Positions 1-7,350 of a DNA stretch of 43,228 bases are shown here, piece after piece. The position numbers were made by a program, and so were the translations under genes. Source of the stretch: a bacterium (GTDB taxonomy: Bacteria; Spirochaetota; Spirochaetia; JABEVK01); contig JAJXVP010000005.1 of NCBI GenBank assembly GCA_021782055.1, positions 1-43,228 of the forward strand. The letters are read 5' to 3'. The notes under the pieces were generated by a model. It worked only from the letters and a program-made list of their open reading frames with translations, did not search any database and had not been told where the DNA came from. Every line of letters starts with the position of its first letter. The stretch's first letter is position 1.

Positions 1-8
1 GCAGGAAT

Positions 9-845
9 ATGGACGATCTACAAAGTTTTTCGCGACCGACGCTCCTAATCCTTTTCTTGTTCGTGCTTTTTCCCGCTTGGGGATCAGCGCAAGACCTTTC
101 CGAGGCTTTAAAAGAGGCCTCGGTGCTGGAACTTCAAGGTCACTATAGTCAAGCGTTAGATGCTTACCAGAATGTTCTTGCCCTTCCTGGTGGCGAGAGT
201 CTGCCTCAACCTCGCATTAAAGCGGCCTTTTTAGCTTTAGACTTGGGGCGTTGGGCTACGGCACAAACCCTTGCAGAGCCCCTGGTTCATTCAGCCGATC
301 TTAGTGCAGCTCAGCTTGGCTTGGTAGCCTTGATGCGCAGTTACCGTTTAACACACCGGGCGCCCGACGCTTGGTCGGCCTTTGAAACGTGGCGAAGACA
401 ACACCCCCAATGCCCCTTGACCTGGAACTTAGCCTGGGAAGCCTTTCATTGTGCCGAACACATACCCTCGGTTTCGTTGGCCGAAATGAACCGCTTTCAG
501 GCTATCTTGAACACCAAGCCCAAAGGCCTCTCGGTGTATCTTCAAAAGGGACAAGCCGAGAGTTTACCACTACCACCGGCAATTGCCTCCACAGCGGGCG
601 GTCGAAATGCTCTAGCTGTGTTGCAGTTGGGAGTTTTTCGCATCAAGGAGAATGCCAAGAACGAAACACAGCGGCTACGGTCACAGGGCTGGCACCCTCA
701 GCTCATCAAAAGTCGGCAAGCCGGCTTTGACCTGTATCTGGTTCAAATTCTGTCCCATAGCCCGCAAGCTGACCTAAAAAGGCTTAAAGCTTTAGGCTAC
801 GAACCCTACTTGCGTCAGGGGTTGCTTCCTGACCCCGAGGAGTAA
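9..845 (+). CDS. Exported TPR/SPOR-domain protein
   Basis: A 278-residue protein with an N-terminal signal peptide (hydrophobic residues about 11-24, likely cleavage at GSA|QD). The middle (about 30-120) is helical and TPR-like, with LQGHYSQALDAYQNVL as the clearest repeat. The C-terminal 75 residues resemble a SPOR domain: LQLGVFRIKENAKNETQRL followed by a second beta-alpha half ending near LKALGYEPYLRQ. SPOR domains bind denuded septal peptidoglycan, so a periplasmic wall-associated or division role is inferred. The start has a nearby AGGA, and the upstream context lies outside the window. Its stop overlaps the 3' end of the convergent lipoprotein gene by 31 nt. Function is not otherwise recognisable. 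Confidence 0.75.
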   Translation: MDDLQSFSRPTLLILFLFVLFPAWGSAQDLSEALKEASVLELQGHYSQALDAYQNVLALPGGESLPQPRIKAAFLALDLGRWATAQTLAEPLVHSADLSAAQLGLVALMRSYRLTHRAPDAWSAFETWRRQHPQCPLTWNLAWEAFHCAEHIPSVSLAEMNRFQAILNTKPKGLSVYLQKGQAESLPLPPAIASTAGGRNALAVLQLGVFRIKENAKNETQRLRSQGWHPQLIKSRQAGFDLYLVQILSHSPQADLKRLKALGYEPYLRQGLLPDPEE

Positions 846-2308
846 GCCTCCGTTTGTTCTAACCGTACAGGCTCAAGGCGGTCAGAAGTCCATCGTTGTA
901 GCGATAGCTTTCCTGGCTGTAACGTCAAATTGCGAATGATGCGGCTCGAAGTTTTTTCTTCGGAGGTTTGGTACAAGTAAGTGGTTGTTGGTTCGTTCGT
1001 CCCGTGAAGCGGCTTTAATTCGAGATAGTCTTGGCCGTTCCATCGAAACAGAGAAGCCTCATAGTGGGCTACCGTGCTCCCTTTATGCCACTCTACCAAG
1101 GGGAGGGCAAACCGAACTTCGTCGCCGGTTTCATCAAGATAAACACCCGACGGCCCTTTCTGTTGCGTTAGTGCCCGTTCGCGATGGTGCATTTCGGCTT
1201 CTAGGACAGAATAGGAAAGCCTATGGTAGGTCCCCGACCAAGAGGGGGTTCCTTGGACATTCACATCGATGGTGTCAACGGAGGTCACGGTAAGGTTGAG
1301 CTGGACGTTGATCAAGTTAATAAGCTGATTGTTGCCAACAAGATAAATTCCATTATTCATCGTTCGGCTCAGCAGATCCCAATGATAGACTTCTTGCGCA
1401 TGATCGGTAGCAAAAGTAATGTTTTTGCTTTGGGCGTCAATAAAGATCATAGGGTGCAAACCAGTTTTGTTGGTATCTTCTTTAAGCCAAGGGCCTTGCA
1501 AAAAATGGACAAAGTTTTGGTTGTCTCCGGCGTAAAGGGCCTGAAGAGCAGCGTCGTTTTGTTCATTGAGGGCAACCGTTTGGCTTCCTGTTTTGATATA
1601 ACGATCCACTTTTGCCTGAAAAGTATAAGTGGTTTGCAGAACCGTTGTCGTTGGTGCCTGGGGATCTGCTTGCGCGGTTACAATAGGAAAGCTTTGCCTT
1701 GTGGCCGTCCCCGTGTCGTAAGCGGCTAACCGGGGAGTGGTGGTAATGCTGATAGTCCCTTTTAACGCGATACTGAAGATGTTCTTGAGCTGGATCCCGT
1801 GCCCACCCGGTAAGGGAACTTGCTGGTACACATCTAAAGTGGGTCTCCCGCTCAGGTCAATGCCGCGAACAAGGAGCTCTTTATTGTGGTCACCTAACAA
1901 ATCCTGGAACTCGTAGGTAAACGGTTCGTTGGCCGAAGCCAAACAGGTACCTTCCCAGGCGTAGTAGTAAGTGTTACGGTTTTGATCAAAGTCGATTACG
2001 CGGATTTCTAGCGGCAAACTTAAATTGTTGCGGGATTGCAAAAAGAGAATCTGTTCTTCGATAGCTGTTTGATTGAGGCTGACACTTTGAGCGCTTAAAA
2101 GACGCTTGTCGAGGGGAATCTCGAGCCTTGGGGCTTCCATAGGAAGCTTCATCTCGGTAGTTGTGGAGCTACCCGTTGCGGACGACTGTTCCGAGGCTTT
2201 CAAAATTTCAAGGTGGGTTTGCGGCGCACAGCCAGCAAATAGCCCAAAAGTGAGAAGGAACGGTAAATAAACCGATTTTTTCGTTAAGTTATAAGCTGAG
2301 AATTTCAA
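815..2308 (-). CDS. Large putative lipoprotein of unknown function
   Basis: A 497-residue protein starting with a basic N-terminus, a hydrophobic stretch and a relaxed lipobox ending FAGC (Cys about residue 26), so a lipidated periplasmic or outer-membrane protein is likely. Spirochaete lipoboxes commonly tolerate Phe at -3. After a Ser/Thr-rich linker (about 38-52) the sequence is mostly beta-strand-like, rich in Thr, Tyr and aromatic residues, without a family motif I recognise. It lies 6 nt after the DHH phosphoesterase gene on the same strand, which suggests co-transcription with that gene and the VWA gene upstream. It converges with and overlaps the SPOR-protein gene. Confidence 0.7.
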   Translation of the reverse strand: MKFSAYNLTKKSVYLPFLLTFGLFAGCAPQTHLEILKASEQSSATGSSTTTEMKLPMEAPRLEIPLDKRLLSAQSVSLNQTAIEEQILFLQSRNNLSLPLEIRVIDFDQNRNTYYYAWEGTCLASANEPFTYEFQDLLGDHNKELLVRGIDLSGRPTLDVYQQVPLPGGHGIQLKNIFSIALKGTISITTTPRLAAYDTGTATRQSFPIVTAQADPQAPTTTVLQTTYTFQAKVDRYIKTGSQTVALNEQNDAALQALYAGDNQNFVHFLQGPWLKEDTNKTGLHPMIFIDAQSKNITFATDHAQEVYHWDLLSRTMNNGIYLVGNNQLINLINVQLNLTVTSVDTIDVNVQGTPSWSGTYHRLSYSVLEAEMHHRERALTQQKGPSGVYLDETGDEVRFALPLVEWHKGSTVAHYEASLFRWNGQDYLELKPLHGTNEPTTTYLYQTSEEKTSSRIIRNLTLQPGKLSLQRWTSDRLEPVRLEQTEAYSSGSGSNP

Positions 2309-2314
2309 ATGCCT

Positions 2315-3304
2315 TTACCTGCCGGTCGAAAGTAGATCTTTCAGCAAGTTTATAAGCATTTCTTTGAGCTGTTCAAGGGGCATCACAGGACAGGCAAAGC
2401 CCGACGCGTTCTGATGACCGCCACCGCCATATTTCAAGGCTATATTGGCCACATTGATGTTATCCTTTGAGCGAAGAGAGCACCGATACTGACCAGGGCT
2501 GGTCTCTTTCAGAAAAAGAGAAATCAAAACCGTTTGGCACTTAAGCGGGTAGTCAATAAAATTGACCGAGTCGTCGGCCTCAGCCCCCGATTCTTGCAAC
2601 ATGCTTTGGGTTAAAATTTGGTAAGCAATGCGGTCCTCGTAGGTGAGAGTTAGCGTTGACTGAACCTTAGCCAAAAGTTTCATCCTCTGAGGTTCTATGG
2701 TTTCATAAAGCTGGGCGTGAATTTCTTTGGGTTTGACGCCAGCTAAAACAAGATCTTTGGCAATTTCAAAGGTCCTGGCTGAGGTTTTGGAATAAATAAA
2801 CGAACCGGTATCAAAAACCAAACCCATAAAAAGGGCCTTTGCCGTAGATAACTCAATTTTGACCTTTAGAGCTTGCGCAATCTCAAAAACAATCTGGCAA
2901 GTCGCCGCTGCGGTGTTATCAATAAAAAAAGGAGCAGGTGGCGGGCGTAAAGCTTCATGGTGATCAATAATTATCACCTGTCCGGCTAAGGGGATAATTT
3001 CCGATTTCGCCAACCCGGTATGCTGATAGTCACTCGTATCCAAAAGAACCAAGATCTTTCGGTTAAGGTCCACTGGAACTTTTGTTCCCTCTTCCAAGGA
3101 TGTGATCAGGTGTTCTTCATCGAAAAAAAGGTACCGATGCGAACCTCGATCGGCATTGAGGATGGTTACCTTTTTGCGTAAGCTACGGAGAATTTGACAA
3201 AGAGCATATTCGCTCCCAAGCGCATCACCATCCGGGTCAGCGTGACTGACGAGCAGAAAGTTGTCGTTGGACCTCAAAAATATGAGGAGTTCATCAAACG
3301 TCAA
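2315..3304 (-). CDS. nrnA: DHH-family phosphoesterase, NrnA-like nanoRNase/pAp phosphatase
   Basis: DHH/DHHA1 phosphoesterase. Motif I is SHADPDGDALGS, motif II is DTSD, motif III is IDHHEAL, and the family's GLVFDTGSF segment follows. The C-terminal DHHA1 substrate-binding motif is GGGGHQNASGF. Family members degrade 2-5 nt RNAs and/or dephosphorylate pAp using Mn ions; cytoplasmic. I chose a TTG start at 3304 because GGAG (3311-3314) sits 6 nt upstream and the resulting 329 residues fit NrnA length. An upstream TTG at 3367 would add 21 residues but has no ribosome site. The gene is probably in an operon with the VWA gene upstream and the lipoprotein downstream. Exact substrate is uncertain. 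Confidence 0.85.
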   Translation of the reverse strand: MTFDELLIFLRSNDNFLLVSHADPDGDALGSEYALCQILRSLRKKVTILNADRGSHRYLFFDEEHLITSLEEGTKVPVDLNRKILVLLDTSDYQHTGLAKSEIIPLAGQVIIIDHHEALRPPPAPFFIDNTAAATCQIVFEIAQALKVKIELSTAKALFMGLVFDTGSFIYSKTSARTFEIAKDLVLAGVKPKEIHAQLYETIEPQRMKLLAKVQSTLTLTYEDRIAYQILTQSMLQESGAEADDSVNFIDYPLKCQTVLISLFLKETSPGQYRCSLRSKDNINVANIALKYGGGGHQNASGFACPVMPLEQLKEMLINLLKDLLSTGR

Positions 3305-3370
3305 AGCAGTCTCCGTATTACGAGTATGAATGAAATATAAAGAACTGCAAGAGGGAAAAGAACTCAAAAG

Positions 3371-3979
3371 TCAAGGTTTTGTCGAAAAGAGGGGCGAAAG
3401 CTTATGCATAAGACTCGTAAGCAGACTTTCTGACACCGTATCGACGGTTATCGCCTTCCATCCGCCATGAGAAACAATTCTCGCCCCTTTTAAAAGTGGA
3501 TGATGAATCTTGTAGTCCCCCGATTGATAGGGACTTGAGGGTGGTGCCTCTTGTCGTTCATCCGTAAGCAATAAAACGAACCTTCGCCAAGGGGGGAGAA
3601 CAGTCGTTTGCGCCCAGTTTTCGTAGGTGTCCAGGGCTGTGCCAATGTCTGTAAAGCGTCCATCGGCTTGAATTGCGCGAATTTTTTGCTCCAAAGAAGG
3701 AAATTGGTCCGCCTTGAGTGGTGAATCCCACACCAACAGGTGGGTTGATCCATAGAAGGTGAATAAGGCCACCGAATCTCCTGGCTTGAGCCATTCTCCC
3801 AGAACAGTCTTTTCGAGGTAAGTTTTGACCTCTTCTATATACGGACGCATCGACAAAGACTTATCGACAAGCAGAATGAGAGTTACGTGCCCTCTTCGTT
3901 CTTGGGCACAAAGGAGAGCCGGAAAGGCGGTCGTGAACAGCAAAAAGACGAGAATCAGCCGACGGAACCAACTTTTCAT
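3371..3979 (-). CDS. Exported von Willebrand factor A domain protein
   Basis: A 202-residue protein with a signal peptide (hydrophobic residues about 8-24, likely cleaved near LCA|QE) followed by one VWA domain. The MIDAS metal site is present: DKSLSM gives DxSxS, FTDIGT supplies the Thr, and LLTDE supplies the acidic residue. VWA domains mediate metal-dependent protein binding. Nothing follows the domain, so it is a minimal soluble periplasmic version, or one retained by an uncleaved signal. It appears to be first in a minus-strand run with the NrnA-like and lipoprotein genes. Partner unknown. Confidence 0.75.
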   Translation of the reverse strand: MKSWFRRLILVFLLFTTAFPALLCAQERRGHVTLILLVDKSLSMRPYIEEVKTYLEKTVLGEWLKPGDSVALFTFYGSTHLLVWDSPLKADQFPSLEQKIRAIQADGRFTDIGTALDTYENWAQTTVLPPWRRFVLLLTDERQEAPPSSPYQSGDYKIHHPLLKGARIVSHGGWKAITVDTVSESLLTSLMHKLSPLFSTKP

Positions 3980-4123
3980 ACGCCCATTATAACCGAAAAT
4001 TGGGATTCGGGGAGCAAAAGTCCCGTTTTTTTTGTTTGAAAGGGAAAAATTGACAAACCTTCACTTTACTTTTTGGGGGTACTTGTCAATAATCAACAAA
4101 GAGCAAAAACCAAGGAGAGCGAC

Positions 4124-6199
4124 ATGGGAAGTATAGACTTACCGAAAAGTCCGAACGTATTCCATCCGGAAAAGCCGAGTGCGGTCGGTTCGCGCAACTC
4201 GTTGGCTCAGGAATATCGTGAGCAACAAATCGAAGTAGATCAACTCCTCTCAGAAGAAGTCGATAAGGTGATGAACCACGTCACATCGCGTCTTCCCAAA
4301 GAAGTTTTGGAAAGATTAGATGTTATGGGTGGTTTGAAAGAGAAGCTGTACAACTACTTCAACCAAAACTACCAAAACATGTTCAATCGTTACATGGTGA
4401 CGACTGAAGATGAAATGGTCAAAAAAGTCCGAAATTTCATAGACAAAGAAGAAACAAAGTCTTTGGCTCGCTATACGCCCAAAGAGATTAGTGAGCTTCT
4501 CGAACAGGTCGGCGGTGCTGATAAGTTTAATACCGGCGAAATTGAAAAGTCGATCATCAATATGTATGGTCACCTTCAGGGGCATATTCAGCGTGGTGTG
4601 AATGACCTGGAAAACTTAACCAATTCTCTTTTACGCCAAAAGACTGACGTTGGTGCCTTTATTCGCGGTGAGAATGCTTACTCCATTGTTAAGTGTGCGT
4701 TCAAAGATAGCCTGACAAAGCCGAAGACCGTTGCAGAAATTAAATTGTCCGTCAATATTCTGGATTCAGAACTGATTTCGCCAATTTTCCATTATCAAGT
4801 GACCGTGGAATATTTGATCAAGGAACTTCTAGCTAAGCACATTGGTGATGAGATCGACAAGGAAATTGACAAGCTACGAGACACGTTGCTGGACGAGGGA
4901 AAAGACGAGCTGTCTGACAGCGAAGTCATTTTTGAAAAGTTCCGCCGTGTTGACCATTTTACTGCCGACGACAAAGAGAATCCTAAATCCCATCGCTATG
5001 ATGTTGTCGCAAAGGCTTTAATGGATAGGATTGTTGGTCTTCGCGCTGAAATTGATCCTAGTGAGTTCGATCAGCTTAACATTCGCGAAACCTTAAAGCG
5101 AATTGTCGATATCGAGAATATTCGAAATCGAGGCTACAATACTGCGGTAAACTCGATTACTTCGATTCTTGATACGTCAAAAATGGGCTATCAGTTCATT
5201 GAGAACTTGAAAAATGCCCGTGAGTTGATCATTCGTGAGTACGAAGATACCGATTACGATAAGCTCCCCGATGAACGCTATCAAATTCGTCTGCGCTATT
5301 ATGACAATGCTCAGTTAACCAATGAGAGAAAGGCTTACGAGATTCAGCTGAAATCGTTTGAAATCGAAGTTCAGCATCTGTGGGACGTTCTCGAAATGGT
5401 CTACGTTGACTCGAAGTTCTTCAAGAAGATTTCTGACTTCTCGGACTTGGCCAAGATTTACAAGGCTAAGATTCGGATGCGGGTCAAAGAAAAGACCGGT
5501 GATCCTTTGTACGAAGATCTGGAAAAAGTTTGGGATGAGATTACCTTTGTTGACGCCGATAAGACGGATGTTGAAAAGTTAAACCGTACCTATCTGTTCG
5601 AAAAGAATAAGCTGAAAAAAATGCTTATCCTTATCAAGCAAAAGTTGAGCAATATGTACGAATACCGCTATCCCATTGAACGCCGAGTTATGGAAGAGCG
5701 GGTTGCGTTCTTGGAACGAGAATTTAACCGTTTTGAGTACATGATCAACCCATACCATATTCAACCTGGCCTTTTACTTGATGTGGATATCACTTCGATC
5801 AAGCGAAAAAATACCACGGTGAATGGAATGGCCGGTGTGTTGAATGAATTCCTGCATGGGGTTTCAAAAGGCTTCCAGGATGCCGCGTTTGCCAGCTTTA
5901 GCCGGCGCCGTTCAACGGTTCGTGAGGATATTGCTCAGTCATTTGCAGCAGGCGGTGAAGAAGCTCGGCGTGCCGAGGGTGGTAACCCTGGTGCTGATTA
6001 TTTACAAATGCTAAGTGGTGATGCGGCAGTACCCAATTTAGCTCCTGAACCCGTTGAGACAGCTTCTGAAACACCTCGGTCGTCTCGACGTCGATCAACC
6101 GGATCTGGGTTAGTCGATAATCCGGCTCCTAAGAGAGCTAGTAGAAAAACCGGTGGCGGGCGTGGTTCTCGATCGAAAGATGGGTTGAACCCCATTTGA
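4124..6199 (+). CDS. cfpA: Cytoplasmic filament protein A (CfpA) homologue
   Basis: A 691-residue, charged, mainly helical protein without signal or membrane segment. I identify it as CfpA, the subunit of the treponemal cytoplasmic filament ribbon, from the N-terminus ([13 protein letters not shown]), its length near the known ~79-kDa protein, long coiled-coil-prone stretches (about 160-300 and 400-560), and its position before an unknown gene and a PPDK homologue. In Treponema, loss of CfpA is reported to disturb chromosome segregation and division. The ATG at 4124 follows AAGGAG; an in-frame TTG 51 nt upstream lacks one. The last ~90 residues are low-complexity, with RRRS and SRRRS clusters and a basic end. 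Upstream lies a TTGACA (4050-4055) without a properly spaced -10. The family call rests on memory. Confidence 0.82.
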   Translation: MGSIDLPKSPNVFHPEKPSAVGSRNSLAQEYREQQIEVDQLLSEEVDKVMNHVTSRLPKEVLERLDVMGGLKEKLYNYFNQNYQNMFNRYMVTTEDEMVKKVRNFIDKEETKSLARYTPKEISELLEQVGGADKFNTGEIEKSIINMYGHLQGHIQRGVNDLENLTNSLLRQKTDVGAFIRGENAYSIVKCAFKDSLTKPKTVAEIKLSVNILDSELISPIFHYQVTVEYLIKELLAKHIGDEIDKEIDKLRDTLLDEGKDELSDSEVIFEKFRRVDHFTADDKENPKSHRYDVVAKALMDRIVGLRAEIDPSEFDQLNIRETLKRIVDIENIRNRGYNTAVNSITSILDTSKMGYQFIENLKNARELIIREYEDTDYDKLPDERYQIRLRYYDNAQLTNERKAYEIQLKSFEIEVQHLWDVLEMVYVDSKFFKKISDFSDLAKIYKAKIRMRVKEKTGDPLYEDLEKVWDEITFVDADKTDVEKLNRTYLFEKNKLKKMLILIKQKLSNMYEYRYPIERRVMEERVAFLEREFNRFEYMINPYHIQPGLLLDVDITSIKRKNTTVNGMAGVLNEFLHGVSKGFQDAAFASFSRRRSTVREDIAQSFAAGGEEARRAEGGNPGADYLQMLSGDAAVPNLAPEPVETASETPRSSRRRSTGSGLVDNPAPKRASRKTGGGRGSRSKDGLNPI

Positions 6200-6218
6200 T
6201 GGTTTAAAGATTAGTATA

Positions 6219-6250
6219 GACACCTCCCTTTTGGGGAGGTGTCTTTTTTT
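6219..6250 (+). terminator. Rho-independent terminator after cfpA
   Basis: A perfect 10-bp stem (6219-6228 with 6234-6243), a 5-nt loop and a run of seven T (6244-6250), 19 nt after the cfpA stop. The next gene begins only 29 nt further on, so the hairpin probably lets a fraction of transcripts through, or a promoter overlaps it. Confidence 0.9.
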
Positions 6251-6279
6251 GATGGATTGAGGATCTGTAAGAGGTTAAT

Positions 6280-7341
6280 ATGTCAAACTTAGTTTTAGAT
6301 TATGAATTTGAGGCCTTCGCTACCAGAAAATCCTTCAACAGGAATCTAACGCACTTTAAAGGTGCTAATGCCCTGATTGCGGACTTAGAGTCAGGGAAGA
6401 ATTTTGCCGATGCTGTGAACTCATTTTTGGGCCAAGGCGAAATGGAAGGTCAGCAAATTTTGCCTTTAGTTAGGGCTTTGCTGGTAGAAAAGTACTCATA
6501 CCAATTTTTTTCCTTGAACATAAAAGCTACTGTTAGCGATACCAATACGTTTGCGTCGGAATTTCAAACGTGGACGTCTTTAGATTTGGTTTTTGTCTAT
6601 TTTCACCCTGAGTCAGGAGTTGTCTTGGTGAACCCCAAGAATCCCGAGCACTGGAAAGTTCTTCCTGAAATGAAAAGGAATGAATTGTTGATGGTTTACC
6701 TTGGTCTAGGAACTAAGGGCGATGTTAACGATAAAGCTTTCAAAAACATTTTCAGTGTTACAGAGAGCCGCATTTTAACGCTTCTTGCGGGCGAAAAGTT
6801 GGGTAAGCTCCCAGCGAGCTTAGCAAATGGTAAGTTTGTATTTAAGGCCCCGAAAGTTGTTAAGGCACCGTCTGCTAAAGTCGCTCCCCGTAAAGCTCAG
6901 CGGGGAAGCGTGGTAACGCAGGCTAAACCAGGGCGCGCACAGGCACAAGTGGTGGCAGTAGCCCCACAACCAGTTCAAGTTGCTCCGTCGCCAATTGGGG
7001 GAAAGACCGTTGTTTCTCCTAAGATTCCTATTCAGGTTACAAACGAGCTTTTTCATAATGGCAATGTTGAGGCTTGGAAGAGAATTATTCAAAGCTACAC
7101 GTCTAAGTATCCCCAGTGTCGAGTCAATATTTATTATGATGGCGAATTGATCCATGACATTAATAGCCTTTTTAAGTGGGGTAAAGTTAAGCATGGAACA
7201 TCAATTTTGGTGTCGTTAGCAACCACAGACGAGAAATTGCTTGATCTTTCCAAGTTGCGTAAGTACCTCTTAGAAGGAGCAAGTCCGCGCTTCGAATTCT
7301 TTTTAAAAGGTGCTCCTGGTACAACCCTGGATTTGTTTTAA
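6280..7341 (+). CDS. Uncharacterised two-domain protein between cfpA and the PPDK homologue
   Basis: A 353-residue soluble protein that I do not recognise. Residues 1-185 look like one globular alpha/beta domain. Residues about 190-240 are a disordered-looking linker rich in Lys, Ala, Pro, Val and Gln. Residues about 245-353 form a second compact domain ending in TLDLF. No signal peptide, membrane segment or catalytic motif is visible. The start is supported by AAGAGG 5 nt before the ATG. The next gene begins 9 nt after this stop with the same 15-nt start context (TAAGAGGTTAATATG), so the two are surely co-transcribed. Its position suggests a role linked to the filament or to the PPDK homologue. 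It probably corresponds to T. pallidum TP0747, from memory. Confidence 0.7.
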   Translation: MSNLVLDYEFEAFATRKSFNRNLTHFKGANALIADLESGKNFADAVNSFLGQGEMEGQQILPLVRALLVEKYSYQFFSLNIKATVSDTNTFASEFQTWTSLDLVFVYFHPESGVVLVNPKNPEHWKVLPEMKRNELLMVYLGLGTKGDVNDKAFKNIFSVTESRILTLLAGEKLGKLPASLANGKFVFKAPKVVKAPSAKVAPRKAQRGSVVTQAKPGRAQAQVVAVAPQPVQVAPSPIGGKTVVSPKIPIQVTNELFHNGNVEAWKRIIQSYTSKYPQCRVNIYYDGELIHDINSLFKWGKVKHGTSILVSLATTDEKLLDLSKLRKYLLEGASPRFEFFLKGAPGTTLDLF

Positions 7342-7350
7342 GAGGTTAAT

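Noticed and set aside
985..1729. Plus-strand open frames of about 100-170 codons inside the large lipoprotein gene
   Set aside because: Antisense to a longer coding region with a lipoprotein signal; no ribosome site and no family-like sequence.
4050..4090. Classical promoter for cfpA
   Set aside because: TTGACA at 4050-4055 is perfect, but no acceptable -10 occurs 16-19 nt downstream; not called as a promoter.
4073..4123. Upstream in-frame TTG start for cfpA
   Set aside because: No ribosome site, whereas the ATG at 4124 has AAGGAG and the N-terminus expected for CfpA.
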